NCBI RefSeq assembly: GCF_001592105.1
Contig: NZ_BCWE01000019.1
Coordinates: 1 to 64,000, forward strand
DNA length: 64,000 nucleotides
From: Desulfolucanica intricata
GTDB taxonomy: Bacteria; Bacillota; Desulfotomaculia; Desulfotomaculales; Desulfofarciminaceae
Direction: 5' to 3'
The notes below the pieces were generated by a model. It ran no database searches, was not told where the DNA came from, and worked only from the letters and a program-made list of their open reading frames with translations. The translations under genes and the position numbers were made by a program. Positions 44,933-54,662 of this stretch are shown one piece after another. Numbering within the stretch: the first letter of the stretch is position 1; each line of letters begins with the position of its first letter.

Positions 44933-45943
44933 ATGAAATACAGAACGTTAGGTAAAACAGGATTAAAGGTCTCAGTTATCGGTTTTGGGGGTATTCCTGT
45001 CCAGCGGGTGACTGCCGGGGAGGCCGAAGCAATTATAAACAGAGCCTTAGACCTGGGAATAAATTTTTTTGATACGGCCAGGGGATATACAGATAGTGAG
45101 GAAAAATTGGGTGCTGTCTTACGGAAGAGGAGAAAAGAGGCGGTAATTGCTACAAAATCAATGGCCCGCACCGGGGAAGGTATGACTGCGGATATACAAA
45201 AAAGCTTAAAGACTCTGGGAGTGGACTATATTGACCTTTACCAGTTACATAATGTAAAAGATAAAGACGCACTGGAGCAGGCCTTAAGTTCGGGCGGCGC
45301 CCTTGCCGTTTTAAAAGAAGCTCAAAAAGACGGAGTGGTCAGGCATATCGGAATTACAGGACATGTAAGGGAAATTCTTTTGGAGGCTCTTAAGGAGGAG
45401 GACTTGGAAACCGTTCAGTTTCCTTTTAATGCAGTGGAGGCTGACGGTGCTCAGGAATTGTTAGACCTGTGTGAGAAAAGAGCTGCCGGTATTATCGTTA
45501 TGAAACCGCTTGCCGGGGGTGCTTTAAGAAAGGCAAGTCTTGCCTTGCGTTTTATTTTGGACTATCCTGTATCAACTATAATCCCCGGAATGGATTCGAT
45601 TGAGCAGGTAGAAGAGAATGCCCTTGTGGGAAAAAATATGCAGCCATTGAATGCAGATGAGAGAAAGCTGCTGGATGAGGAAGCAGGATTACTGGGTGCT
45701 GCTTTTTGCCGGCGCTGTGAGTACTGCCGGCCCTGCCTGCAGGGGATTGATATCCCGATGATATTTTTGCTCGAGGGGTATTATACAAGATATGATTTAA
45801 AAGACTGGGCCGTTGAGCGCTACCGTGGTTTACAAGCAAAAGCCGATGCCTGTATTGAGTGCGGTGAGTGTGAAGATAGGTGCCCCTATAATTTGCCGAT
45901 ACGCCGGATGCTGGCGGATGCTGCAAAAAGATTGGGTCAATAA
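44933..45943 (+). CDS. aldo/keto reductase with Fe-S C-terminus
   Basis: A 336-residue protein. Residues 1-270 are an AKR barrel: GKTGLKVSVIGFGGIPVQ, catalytic Asp/Tyr/Lys/His region with FFDTARGYTDSEEKLG and YIDLYQLHNVKD. Residues ~275-325 add two ferredoxin-type motifs: CRRCEYCRPCLQGIDIP and CIECGECEDRCPY, for [4Fe-4S] clusters. It likely shuttles electrons to or from an NAD(P)-linked aldehyde or ketone. ATG follows GGAGG. Monocistronic; a bidirectional hairpin lies at 45955-46002. Confidence 0.92.
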   Translation: MKYRTLGKTGLKVSVIGFGGIPVQRVTAGEAEAIINRALDLGINFFDTARGYTDSEEKLGAVLRKRRKEAVIATKSMARTGEGMTADIQKSLKTLGVDYIDLYQLHNVKDKDALEQALSSGGALAVLKEAQKDGVVRHIGITGHVREILLEALKEEDLETVQFPFNAVEADGAQELLDLCEKRAAGIIVMKPLAGGALRKASLALRFILDYPVSTIIPGMDSIEQVEENALVGKNMQPLNADERKLLDEEAGLLGAAFCRRCEYCRPCLQGIDIPMIFLLEGYYTRYDLKDWAVERYRGLQAKADACIECGECEDRCPYNLPIRRMLADAAKRLGQ

Positions 45944-45954
45944 AATACTAAATA

Positions 45955-46002
45955 AAAAAGGAAAGGCCTTTACAAAAAAGTATAAGGATCTTTCCTTTTT
46001 TC
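45955..46002. terminator. bidirectional terminator
   Basis: AAAAAAGGAAAG pairs with CTTTCCTTTTTT around a 24-base loop region, between two convergent genes. Confidence 0.7.
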
Positions 46003-46014
46003 GGGCAAACATAA

Positions 46015-46731
46015 CTAGCAGACTTCTTTGGCGCACTTTCCTATAAGATTGGTGATGCAGACCTTTAATAAAATTAAATTGGCTATAATAATATTTTCCG
46101 GGTTACTCTCCAGGCTGCGGAAAAACCTGTTGAGCATCTTACCAATGTTGGCTGCATCTTTCAGCCGCTGAAAGTCTAAATAAAGTGTCTGCCGGGTAAT
46201 TGAGTCATAGGCGGTAAGCTTGTCCACATTAAGCCAGGCCAGTCCGACATCCAGCAGTTCCAGGGCAGTAATATTGTTATTGACACAGAATTTGGACATT
46301 ACTCCTACGGTATTAATGTCAATAGAGGGTAGGAATATGTTTATGCTGAGGGAATCACTCTCTTCTGATTCTACAGTTTCTATGCAGCTTAATTCAATAT
46401 TGTTAATTTCGAGCAAAGACTTAACCATGCCTTTAGCCAGGAAAGTTATACTTAAGATGCGCTGCCAATCCTCCGTACATTCCCGGATTAAAAAGTTTCC
46501 GGCTTTACCGGCAAGATCCCTGCATTTGTAATACCGGTCTTCGTCTAATTCTGTTCCTACGAACAATATATCAGTTAGGGTTAGAGAGACCGCCACATCT
46601 ATTAAATGATGATAATTTATTCCGAAGCCGGTCATTTCTGAGATACCTTTAATCTTATTTTCAGATATGATGGGGTTAAGTGTATTGATTGGCGGCAGCC
46701 TTTTCAGCAGTTCCAGCATTTCTGTCTGCAT
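46015..46731 (-). CDS. hypothetical protein, DUF-like
   Basis: A 238-residue protein, mostly helical, without a signal peptide or membrane segments. It has scattered cysteines (MSKFCVNN, RECTEDW, ISCIETV-like ELSCIETVESEESDS, and two near the C-terminus). No domain is recognised. ATG follows GGAGATGATC. It stands alone between convergent units. It could be a regulator or stress protein; I cannot say. Confidence 0.65.
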   Translation of the reverse strand: MQTEMLELLKRLPPINTLNPIISENKIKGISEMTGFGINYHHLIDVAVSLTLTDILFVGTELDEDRYYKCRDLAGKAGNFLIRECTEDWQRILSITFLAKGMVKSLLEINNIELSCIETVESEESDSLSINIFLPSIDINTVGVMSKFCVNNNITALELLDVGLAWLNVDKLTAYDSITRQTLYLDFQRLKDAANIGKMLNRFFRSLESNPENIIIANLILLKVCITNLIGKCAKEVC

Positions 46732-46908
46732 TAGATCATCTCCTTTGTATTAGGTTGTACTAAAACTTAATTTCTAATACAAAGATTTCCCAATTGTACC
46801 GCTAAAAGCTTGAAAAATACGTAACTATTTAGATATATATAAAGGTTCGCCCTTCCAGGGGTGTGTTGTGGTATCCCCACTCCTTTTCAAGCTTGCGTAT
46901 ACAAAAAC

Positions 46909-46945
46909 AAAAAAACTTTGTGTGAGGGTTATTCACACAAAGGTT
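46909..46945 (-). terminator. terminator at the end of the menG-type gene
   Basis: CTTTGTGTGA and TCACACAAAG pair around GGGTTAT; the stem overlaps the last codons of the methyltransferase gene. Confidence 0.6.
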
Positions 46946-47642
46946 TTACGCCAAGATGCATTGCTGCAACTCCTCCGGTATATGCTTTTACTTCAATATT
47001 AATAAGCCCTGCCCGGCGGAACATTTCAGCCAATTCCTTTCTTCCCGGAAAATCTCTGGCTGATTCCTGAAGCCAGGAATATTGTTGATAGCTTTTGGCT
47101 AACATCTTCCCCAGTACCGGCATAATAAAACGGAAATAGGCATAATAGAGCTGTCTGTATACCGGTATAGTAGGCTGTGATGTTTCTAAACAAACAACTT
47201 TACCGCCGGGTTTAGCCACTCGCTGCATTTCTTTTAACACTTTTAGATAGTCGGGAACATTCCTTAAGCCAAAGCCGATCGTCACATGATCAAAAGAATT
47301 GTCTTCAAAGGGCAAATTCATTGCATTCCCATGGACCAATTTAACATGAGTTAATTTTTTTTCATTTACTTTAGCCTGCCCGATTTTAAGCATGTTCTGA
47401 CTAAAATCCAGGCCATATACATTTCCGCCGGGCCCGACAGCTTCGGCAAGTGATATTGTCCAATCTGCTGTTCCGCAGCATACATCAAGTGCCGTTTGCC
47501 CTTTTTGAACGTTCATACGCTTCATTGTATCTTTTCGCCAGGCTTTATGGCGCTGAAAACTAATTACGGAATTCATAAAATCGTATTTTTGGTAAATTGT
47601 TTCAAATACATCGTGTACACGTTCTTCTTTAGATTGCTGCAT
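46929..47642 (-). CDS. menG: demethylmenaquinone methyltransferase (UbiE/MenG)
   Basis: A 237-residue SAM-dependent methyltransferase. Family segments are [24 protein letters not shown] motif [39 protein letters not shown] and a conserved GGVAAMHLG end. It methylates demethylmenaquinone in the last step of menaquinone synthesis. The ATG at 47642 has GAAGGGG five bases upstream; the longer frame from 47678 lacks a site. It is monocistronic. Confidence 0.93.
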   Translation of the reverse strand: MQQSKEERVHDVFETIYQKYDFMNSVISFQRHKAWRKDTMKRMNVQKGQTALDVCCGTADWTISLAEAVGPGGNVYGLDFSQNMLKIGQAKVNEKKLTHVKLVHGNAMNLPFEDNSFDHVTIGFGLRNVPDYLKVLKEMQRVAKPGGKVVCLETSQPTIPVYRQLYYAYFRFIMPVLGKMLAKSYQQYSWLQESARDFPGRKELAEMFRRAGLINIEVKAYTGGVAAMHLGVKPLCE

Positions 47643-47985
47643 AGCTACCCCTTCTTCCGCACAACTTTTTATTATCAAGGTTAAAAATAAATTTTATATT
47701 CAAAAAATTTTTAAGATATAAATGTTATTTTCTTCGTTAAAGCCAGAAGTCCTGCAACCCACAGCCTGTTTTAATTTTTGCTTATCCCAAATAATTTATT
47801 AAACTCTTATATTTGAAAATATTACTAAAATTATATCGAAATTTTTATTATTATGTAGAATATTAGCTTATATGCAAAAACAATATAGTAGAGGTTAATA
47901 AAGGATTTCCGGTAAAATAGTAGAAATATTAATCATCATAAATCTTAATCATATAGATAAAAGATTTAGGGGGCGGGAAGTTGGG
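47643..47985. other. AT-rich divergent intergenic region
   Basis: About 340 bases between menG and the first kinase. Only promoter-type AT-rich sequence is seen; nothing I can assign. Confidence 0.5.
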
Positions 47986-49530
47986 ATGGCAGGAGCAATA
48001 TTTAGAGATTTAAACAGCAGTTTAACAAAACATGAGGATGTGCAGGACGGTTCAACCAGCGGACAATTAGCAGATAAGATTAAAGGGAAAATTTTAATCG
48101 TTGATGATATGTTGATGCATCTTGAAACAGCTAAACTTTATTTGGAAATGTCAGGGTTTGATGTGTTTTGTGCCTCGGATACCCGGAGTGCCTGGGAATT
48201 GCTTGTAGATAAAAATCCCGATTTGGTCCTTCTGGATGTAGTTATGCCGGGGGAAAACGGCTTGGAATTTTTATCAAAAATACATTCTCATAACCCTAAT
48301 ATGGGTGTAGTTATTATGACTGCTTTCGGCAGTGAGGATATTGCCGCCATGGCTCTTAAATTAGGAGCCATGGATTATATCAGAAAGCCCTTTAAATATA
48401 GTTCTCTTAGTACTGTTGTTGAAAAAGCTCTGGCTAAGCAGCGGCAGATAAAAAATCAGGAAATGGCCGTTAATACCTTGAAACATGCTTATGAAGAGCT
48501 GCAGGTCAGTGCGGATTCAATTCTGCAGTGTATGTCTGCCGGAGTGGTAGCAGTTGATAAAAATTGTTTTATTAGAATAATTAATCAAAGGGCTGCCAAA
48601 TTGTTGGGTGTTGAAAATCAAAATGTAATTGGCCGGTATTATTATGAAGTTTTTCCTTTTTTTAAAAATAACCTGCTGAAAAATACCCTGGAGAATGAAA
48701 GAGGAGTCCGTCTGTATGAAGTTGAGTTGCAAAGAGGAGAAGATATTAAGATTTTAAGCGTTAATACCGATGTGGTATTTGATTTCAATTCCAACAAAAT
48801 AGGTGCTGTGGTAACCTTTGATGATGTAACCGAGCTGAGGCAGAAGGAAGAGTTGTTAAAAGAACGTGAGAGGTTAGCCATTGTCGGTCAAATGGCGGCC
48901 GGTATGGCCCATGAAATAAAGAACCCCTTAACGGCTATTAAGGGTTTTGCTCAACTTTTATCCGGAAAATCTTTGGATCCCGATCTGAACAAGTACCTGG
49001 ATATAATCGGTAGTGAAATAAACCGGATGAATGATGTGATAAAAGATTTTTTACAGTTGGCCAGGCCTAAACCTCCGGAGTTAAAAAAGATTTCCATAAA
49101 CGAAGTTTTAAAAGAAATAACGCCTATTATCGAGCCGCAGGCGTTTTTAAAAAATATAGTTGTAGATATAAAAACTGATGAGGCTGTACCTGAAAGTCTG
49201 ATGGATCCCGGCCAAATTAAGCAGGTAATTTTAAATCTGCTTCAGAACGGTATGGAAGCTATGAATAACGGCGGTACGCTTACCATAGAAACAAAATATT
49301 TAAGCCGGCGTAAAGAAATATGCCTGAATATCAGTGATACAGGTTGTGGAATTCCGGCTAAAAAAATAAAGGAACTGGGTGTTCCCTTTTATACTACTAA
49401 GCCTGAAGGAACAGGTTTGGGGTTAAGCATTTCTTTTACTATAGTTGACCGGCACAAGGGGCGGATTGAAACAAAAAGCCGGGAGGGGCAGGGAACTACT
49501 TTTTCCGTTTACCTTCCGGTAGGTAAATAA
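47986..49530 (+). CDS. hybrid NtrB-like sensor kinase (REC-PAS-HisKA-HATPase)
   Basis: A 514-residue soluble kinase. Residues 35-150 are a receiver (GKILIVDDMLMH, phospho-Asp in LVLLDVVMPGENG, Lys in DYIRKPFKY). A PAS domain covers ~165-275. HisKA at ~300-365 has AAGMAHEIKNPLTAIKGFAQ and the HATPase at ~400-512 has LLQNGMEAMNNGG and GTGLGLSISFTI. It lacks membrane helices, so it reads a cytoplasmic signal or takes phosphate from another kinase. It lies 31 bases before the large kinase and may be co-transcribed. Confidence 0.9.
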   Translation: MAGAIFRDLNSSLTKHEDVQDGSTSGQLADKIKGKILIVDDMLMHLETAKLYLEMSGFDVFCASDTRSAWELLVDKNPDLVLLDVVMPGENGLEFLSKIHSHNPNMGVVIMTAFGSEDIAAMALKLGAMDYIRKPFKYSSLSTVVEKALAKQRQIKNQEMAVNTLKHAYEELQVSADSILQCMSAGVVAVDKNCFIRIINQRAAKLLGVENQNVIGRYYYEVFPFFKNNLLKNTLENERGVRLYEVELQRGEDIKILSVNTDVVFDFNSNKIGAVVTFDDVTELRQKEELLKERERLAIVGQMAAGMAHEIKNPLTAIKGFAQLLSGKSLDPDLNKYLDIIGSEINRMNDVIKDFLQLARPKPPELKKISINEVLKEITPIIEPQAFLKNIVVDIKTDEAVPESLMDPGQIKQVILNLLQNGMEAMNNGGTLTIETKYLSRRKEICLNISDTGCGIPAKKIKELGVPFYTTKPEGTGLGLSISFTIVDRHKGRIETKSREGQGTTFSVYLPVGK

Positions 49531-49561
49531 AAAATAAAATTTCAAAGAAGGGATTTACTAT

Positions 49562-52500
49562 ATGAAACCAATGTTCCAGAAAAAATCTTTACTATTATCT
49601 CGATTAATACCTCCCTTTGTAAAAGAGAGTGTAAGATTTAAGCTTGTGGCTGTAGTTTTTTTAGTATTAATTGCTTTGGAAACAACTAACTTTTATTTAA
49701 GCTACCGGCATGAGATGCAGAAAGGTACTGAACAAATCAATAAGAACTTTTCATTGATTGCAGATATTTTGGATAATGATATTAGTCGCTGGTTGGCCGG
49801 CAGGAAAAGCGATGTTGTATCAATGACGGAAAACCCTCTTATACAACAATATATAAACGAAATCGTTACAGGAACCGGTGATCCTGCCGGTGCTGAAAAA
49901 AGGCTGAGGGAATATTGGAAAACTATTCAAGAGCAGTATGATATTTATGATGAAATCTATTTTATTACCAGGACAGGTAAAATATTGGTATCTACTGACT
50001 CGGGGCGGGAAGGTACCTTACGTCCCCGGGATGACCTGATTAATAAACCTTTATCAACAGGAGATATTTATTTTCAAGATGCTTACCTGTCTTATAACAC
50101 TAAAAAACCGAGTATTGCCTTTTCCGTTCCGGTGATAAGTGAAAGAATAAGTAATGATACGGTACACTATAACGGTGTAATTGTGTACCGTGTAGATATA
50201 GGCGATGTTCTGCAGCCTTTACTTGATAGTAGGGTTAGCCTTGGTGATACGGGGGAAGTAATTTTAATTAATGAATATAAAACAGCCATATCGGAATTAA
50301 GGAGCAGGCCCGGCTCTGCCCTGCGTTATAACTTAAAAAGTGAAGCTGCTTTGAGGGTATCCCAGGGTGAAGAAGGAATACTGCGTGGTATTGGCTATAA
50401 CGGCAAGGAAAATATATCTGTGTACCGCTATATACCTGAGGTGCGGTGGGGGTTAATAGTACGCCAGGATACTTCTGAAATATTTGGTCCCCTTCAAGAG
50501 CAAATGAGAAGGTCATTATATGCAAACATTATTACTTTTGTTTTAGTTTTAGGTATACTGTATTTTGCGCTGAGCCGGATGCTTAAACCCATTACCTCTA
50601 TGGCAGAGGCTGCCGGGGAAATTTCAAAGGGTGACTTTTCCAGGCGGTTGCCGGTTAAAACGAATGATGAAATCGGAGTGCTGGGTAATACCCTCAATTA
50701 CATGACCGATGAATTGGGTAAGCTGTTTAAGCTGCAGCAAAGCAGAGAGGAAGTATTACAGTCACTGGTAACAAACTTAGCTGTAGATGATATATTAAAT
50801 AAAGGCCTTAGTACTGTATGTAATAGTTTTAATTTTAAAGTAGGTGCTATTTTTCTGGTTGACCCGAACAAGGAACTGCTGGTGCGCAGAGCTTTATACT
50901 GTCCGGGACAGCAGTTGATAGAGCAAAGAGATGTAATAAAAATTGAAGAAGGACTGGAAGGGCTGGCTGTAAGTACACGGCAGGTTCAAGTAATCAATAA
51001 TTCACCTGAAGATACTGTTTATACAATTAACTGGTTAGGTGGAAATATACTGCCAAAAACTATTGTTGAAGTCCCGCTTGTATTAGGAACAGGGGCTTTA
51101 GGTGTTATGAGTCTGGCTTCTCTAAACGGGATCTCCGAACGGGAGATTCAGGCACTGTCAACCATCGGTGCTGTATTAGGGGTAGCTGTCAATAATGCCC
51201 TGTCATATGAGAAGACTGTGGAATTGTCTCGTAGTTTACAGGAAATGAATGAAGAGCTGGCCCAGCAAAACGAGGAACTCCATGCTCAGAGTGAGGAATT
51301 ACAGTGCCAGACAGAAGAGCTGCAGGCTCAGTCCGAGGAATTAGAGGCTATCACCCGGGAACTGCAGGAGAAAAATGCTGAGCTGGAAAAGGTAGATCGG
51401 CGTAAGACAAACTATTTATCAGAGCTGTCTCATGAATTAAGGGCTCCCTTAAATGCGGTGATCGGTTTTTCCGATGTGTTATTGGATAAGGTAGTGGGTG
51501 AGTTAAACCCGCAGCAGGAAAAATATCTGCATGAGATATTAAACAGTGGGCAGCACTTGTTAAATTTAATTAATGACTTGCTGGATTTATCCAAAATTGA
51601 AGCCGGTCAGACTGAGTTGAATATCCAGGAAATTGATCCGGCCCTTCCCCTGGCAGAAGCTATCTCCATGGTAAGTGCCGAGGTTACCCGTAAACAGTTA
51701 GAGGTAATTAACTTGATAACAGAAAATGATTACATTGTAGCCGCCGACCGGGATAAACTAAAGCAGGTGTTTTTAAATTTATTAACCAATGCTGTTAAAT
51801 TTACACCGGAGGGCGGAAAAATAACCATAGGAGCCCGGTGTAAAAATAAAGTGATTGAAATGTGGGTGTCCGATACCGGTATTGGAATTGCCAAGGAATA
51901 TCATGACCAGATATTTGATGATTTTAAACAAGCCGGAAACATTTCAAAAGCTTATGGAGGTACCGGTCTGGGACTGGCCATTACTAAAAAACTGCTTAAC
52001 CTGCAAGGTGGTAGAATCGGTGTAGACAGTGAGGAAGGACAAGGGGCAACCTTTACTTTTATACTGCCCAGGGGGTTGGAGCAGAATAATATTCTGTTCG
52101 GGCAGCTGTATTGTAGTATAAGTTGCCCTGAGCAGGGAGGTTGTGATAATTGTGATTGCCCGAGGTCGACTATAAATTATCTGAAAAAACCTTTAGATAA
52201 AGAAGATCTTCTGGCAAAGGTCAGTAAAGTCAACTGCCAGATGGTAGGTAACCCTCCCACCGTTTTGGTAGTAGATGATGATCCCGTAGTGAGAAGTTAT
52301 GTTTCTGCTCTTTTGGAAACCCGGGGTTACAAACTGGTAGCAGCGGAAGACGGTCAACAAGGTGTTGAAATAGCTTTAAGCACAAAGCCGGATATCATCA
52401 TTCTCGATATTATTATGCCGGAACTTGACGGTTTCCAGGTGATGGATAAAATCAGCGAAACCAACTGGGAGAAAGGTCTTTCCGTGTTTATTTGCACTTC

Positions 52501-52579
52501 TAAAGAACTTACGGCAGAACAAAAGGAATTTCTTGAATCCAGGATGAAAAAAGTTTATAAGAATCGAGAAAAAGCTTGA
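49562..52579 (+). CDS. large hybrid sensor kinase (Cache-HAMP-GAF-HisKA-HATPase-REC)
   Basis: A 1005-residue kinase. A membrane helix at ~25-45, a Cache-type extracellular domain (~50-315), a second helix at ~320-340, HAMP (~341-395), GAF (~410-560), and a coiled coil of repeated heptads around EELHAQSEELQCQTEELQAQ (~565-625). HisKA (ELSHELRAPLNAVIGFSDVL) and HATPase (GTGLGLAITKKLLNLQGG) follow, then a five-cysteine segment CSISCPEQGGCDNCDC and a C-terminal receiver (LVVDDDPVVRSY, LDIIMPELDG). The start is a plain ATG after AGAAGGG. The Cys segment is unusual. Confidence 0.92.
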   Translation: MKPMFQKKSLLLSRLIPPFVKESVRFKLVAVVFLVLIALETTNFYLSYRHEMQKGTEQINKNFSLIADILDNDISRWLAGRKSDVVSMTENPLIQQYINEIVTGTGDPAGAEKRLREYWKTIQEQYDIYDEIYFITRTGKILVSTDSGREGTLRPRDDLINKPLSTGDIYFQDAYLSYNTKKPSIAFSVPVISERISNDTVHYNGVIVYRVDIGDVLQPLLDSRVSLGDTGEVILINEYKTAISELRSRPGSALRYNLKSEAALRVSQGEEGILRGIGYNGKENISVYRYIPEVRWGLIVRQDTSEIFGPLQEQMRRSLYANIITFVLVLGILYFALSRMLKPITSMAEAAGEISKGDFSRRLPVKTNDEIGVLGNTLNYMTDELGKLFKLQQSREEVLQSLVTNLAVDDILNKGLSTVCNSFNFKVGAIFLVDPNKELLVRRALYCPGQQLIEQRDVIKIEEGLEGLAVSTRQVQVINNSPEDTVYTINWLGGNILPKTIVEVPLVLGTGALGVMSLASLNGISEREIQALSTIGAVLGVAVNNALSYEKTVELSRSLQEMNEELAQQNEELHAQSEELQCQTEELQAQSEELEAITRELQEKNAELEKVDRRKTNYLSELSHELRAPLNAVIGFSDVLLDKVVGELNPQQEKYLHEILNSGQHLLNLINDLLDLSKIEAGQTELNIQEIDPALPLAEAISMVSAEVTRKQLEVINLITENDYIVAADRDKLKQVFLNLLTNAVKFTPEGGKITIGARCKNKVIEMWVSDTGIGIAKEYHDQIFDDFKQAGNISKAYGGTGLGLAITKKLLNLQGGRIGVDSEEGQGATFTFILPRGLEQNNILFGQLYCSISCPEQGGCDNCDCPRSTINYLKKPLDKEDLLAKVSKVNCQMVGNPPTVLVVDDDPVVRSYVSALLETRGYKLVAAEDGQQGVEIALSTKPDIIILDIIMPELDGFQVMDKISETNWEKGLSVFICTSKELTAEQKEFLESRMKKVYKNREKA

Positions 52580-52581
52580 GT

Positions 52582-52619
52582 TAGAACAGGTGCGTTACTA
52601 CTGCACCTGTTTCTAATTT
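52582..52619 (+). terminator. terminator after the large kinase
   Basis: AACAGGTGC pairs with GCACCTGTT, followed by CTAATTTTT. Confidence 0.8.
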
Positions 52620-52719
52620 TTACCATATCAATAACAACCTTTACAAGCTGTTATGATGCTGGTAAGATATAGGACGAAAAAATAAGATATACCAGGTTAC
52701 TAAATTGGAGGATATTAAA

Positions 52720-53412
52720 TTGAAAAAAGCCGTTATTATATTATCAGGTGGTTTGGATAGTACGGTATGTATGGCCTATGCCAAAAGTCAAAACTATGAA
52801 CTTTTTCCAATGACCTTTAACTATGGCCAGAGGCATGCCTATGAAGTCGGTCAGGCTAAAAAGGTTGCTAAATTTTATAATTGTGTAAAGCATCTCGTGG
52901 TTAATCTTGACTTTTTCAGGGCTATTGGCGGTAGTGCGCTTACCTCTGATCAGATCGACCTGCCGGTAAACAGAATGGAGCATGAAATAGGTGAAGGTGT
53001 TCCGGTTACTTATGTGCCCTTTCGCAACGGTGTATTTCTTGCTCTGGCTGTTTCTTATGCTGAAGTAGTTGGTGCCAGTGAAATTTTTATCGGTGTCAAT
53101 TCCCTGGATTATTCCGGTTACCCGGACTGCAGACCGGAATTTATTAACGCCTGTCAAGCTTTAATTAATATTGGAACAAAACAATGTACTGACGGCGGAA
53201 GGCCTTTGAAAATTGCTGCCCCTCTATTGAATAAAACTAAGGCGGAAATTGTTAAAATGGGCATGGAGCTTGGAGCCCCTTTCCATTTAACTACCAGCTG
53301 TTACCGTGGAGAAGAGCTGGCTTGTGGCCACTGTGACTCTTGTCAGCTTAGACTTAAGGGCTTTAAAGAAGCGGGCTATGAGGATCCAATTCCCTATGAG
53401 AGGGGAAAATAA
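52720..53412 (+). CDS. queC: 7-cyano-7-deazaguanine synthase
   Basis: A 230-residue ATP pyrophosphatase-fold enzyme: P-loop SGGLDSTVCMAYA, and zinc site GEELACGHCDSCQLR with CGHC..C. It makes preQ0 from 7-carboxy-7-deazaguanine and ammonia. TTG at 52720 lies eight bases behind GGAGG; the frame opening at 52705 starts inside that site. It heads queC-queE-queD. No preQ1 riboswitch is seen upstream. Confidence 0.95.
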   Translation: MKKAVIILSGGLDSTVCMAYAKSQNYELFPMTFNYGQRHAYEVGQAKKVAKFYNCVKHLVVNLDFFRAIGGSALTSDQIDLPVNRMEHEIGEGVPVTYVPFRNGVFLALAVSYAEVVGASEIFIGVNSLDYSGYPDCRPEFINACQALINIGTKQCTDGGRPLKIAAPLLNKTKAEIVKMGMELGAPFHLTTSCYRGEELACGHCDSCQLRLKGFKEAGYEDPIPYERGK

Positions 53413-53419
53413 AAGATAA

Positions 53420-54058
53420 ATGAAAGTTAATGAGATATTTTACTCCCTGCAGGGAGAAGGGATTACTGCGGGATATCCCACAACGTTTATTCGGCTGACG
53501 GGTTGTAATCTCAGGTGCACCTATTGTGATACCGGCTATGCATATGAAGCCGGACAGGAAATGGATATATCCGAGATTATTAAAAAAACAGAGGAAATCG
53601 GTTCCCACTACATATGTATTACAGGTGGGGAGCCGCTCCTGCAAAAAAGTGAGTTGGAGATACTGCTGCCCGGACTTAAAAAAAATACAGTAACGATTGA
53701 AACCAACGGCTCTATTTCTCTGAAGAACTTGGACTACAAGCACTGCCGGTTTGCTATGGATATTAAGACACCCGGCTCGGGCATGCACAGGATGATGGAT
53801 TTTTCTAATTTAAATCTTTTAAATCAGAAAGATGAAGTTAAATTTATCATTGGTTCCCGGGAAGATTACGAGTTCTCACTGAACATAATCAAGGAATATA
53901 ATATTTTAGACAGAGTCATAATCACTTTTTCCCCGGTGTTTAATAAACTAAATCCACGCCTTTTGGCGCAGTGGGTTCTTGATGATAAGCTGCATAAAGC
54001 GAGAGTCCAGCTTCAGCTGCATAAATATATTTGGGATCCCAATGCCAGAGGTGTCTAA
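53420..54058 (+). CDS. queE: 7-carboxy-7-deazaguanine synthase
   Basis: A 212-residue radical SAM enzyme with the cluster motif GCNLRCTYCDTGY (C-x3-C-x2-C) and a GGEPLLQ loop. It rearranges 6-carboxy-tetrahydropterin to 7-carboxy-7-deazaguanine. It lies seven bases after queC, with GAGGGG shared with that gene's end. Confidence 0.95.
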   Translation: MKVNEIFYSLQGEGITAGYPTTFIRLTGCNLRCTYCDTGYAYEAGQEMDISEIIKKTEEIGSHYICITGGEPLLQKSELEILLPGLKKNTVTIETNGSISLKNLDYKHCRFAMDIKTPGSGMHRMMDFSNLNLLNQKDEVKFIIGSREDYEFSLNIIKEYNILDRVIITFSPVFNKLNPRLLAQWVLDDKLHKARVQLQLHKYIWDPNARGV

Positions 54059-54103
54059 TTACATCTGTGTTGTATGCGTAATATTTAGTAAGAGGTGAGA
54101 ATA

Positions 54104-54478
54104 CTGTTTGAACTAAAAATAATTGAGCATTTTGATTCAGCCCATTATCTTAGGGAATATGCGGGTAAGTGTAAAAATGTGCACGGTCATACCTGGAATA
54201 TAGAGGTTGTGGTTAAAGGGGAAAGTCTAAACGAGCTTGGTTTGCTGATTGATTTTACAGAGCTTAAAAAAGTGGTTAAGGGGCTGATTAAGCCTTTTGA
54301 TCATCAATTAATAAATGAAATACCCCCATTTGATAAGATTAATCCGACATCGGAAAACCTTGCCAGGTATTTTTATTACGAGATTAAAAAGGTGCTGGCA
54401 GACCGGCCTAAATTAGCTGTTTCCCGGGTCCGGGTTTCTGAGTCTCAATCTACCGCAGCCTCGTATTATGAGGAGTAG
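54104..54478 (+). CDS. queD: 6-carboxy-tetrahydropterin synthase (QueD), possible CTG start
   Basis: A 124-residue enzyme with zinc histidines in HFDSAHYLREY and HGHTWNIEV plus catalytic CKNVHGH. It turns dihydroneopterin triphosphate into 6-carboxy-tetrahydropterin. The frame opens at GTG 54095, which overlaps the AAGAGG site, but the family starts MFEL and the matching codons are CTG TTT GAA CTA at 54104, six bases behind AGAGGTG. So CTG may be the start; GTG 54095 is the alternative. It lies 45 bases after queE. Confidence 0.9.
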   Translation: MFELKIIEHFDSAHYLREYAGKCKNVHGHTWNIEVVVKGESLNELGLLIDFTELKKVVKGLIKPFDHQLINEIPPFDKINPTSENLARYFYYEIKKVLADRPKLAVSRVRVSESQSTAASYYEE

Positions 54479-54593
54479 CTTTTCCTGTGATAGGAGGGAA
54501 GGTATTGCTGAGCAGTGGTTGTGGCTGTTAGAACGTTTTTCCGTTAAGGAGCCGGAATCCGACGGTGAAGATGTAATAATTAATTTTGAATAG
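54468..54593 (+). CDS. small ORF overlapping the end of queD
   Basis: A 41-codon frame begins with ATG inside the queD stop region and ends with TAG at 54591. Residues include RREGIAEQWLWLLERFSVKEP and an acidic tail. It has no own clear ribosome site except the GGAG in queD's last codons, so coupling is plausible. No family is recognised and it may be a shadow. Confidence 0.35.
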   Translation: MRSSFSCDRREGIAEQWLWLLERFSVKEPESDGEDVIINFE

Positions 54594-54662
54594 GTTTTGA
54601 ATAAGAATTTCTACCGGTACTTTTGGTGATAATAAAGCAAAAGAAGTCAGGAGGTGGCTCTT

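Noticed and set aside
52620-52719. preQ1 riboswitch before queC
   Set aside because: The expected short pseudoknot signature was not found in the leader; only the preceding terminator is clear.
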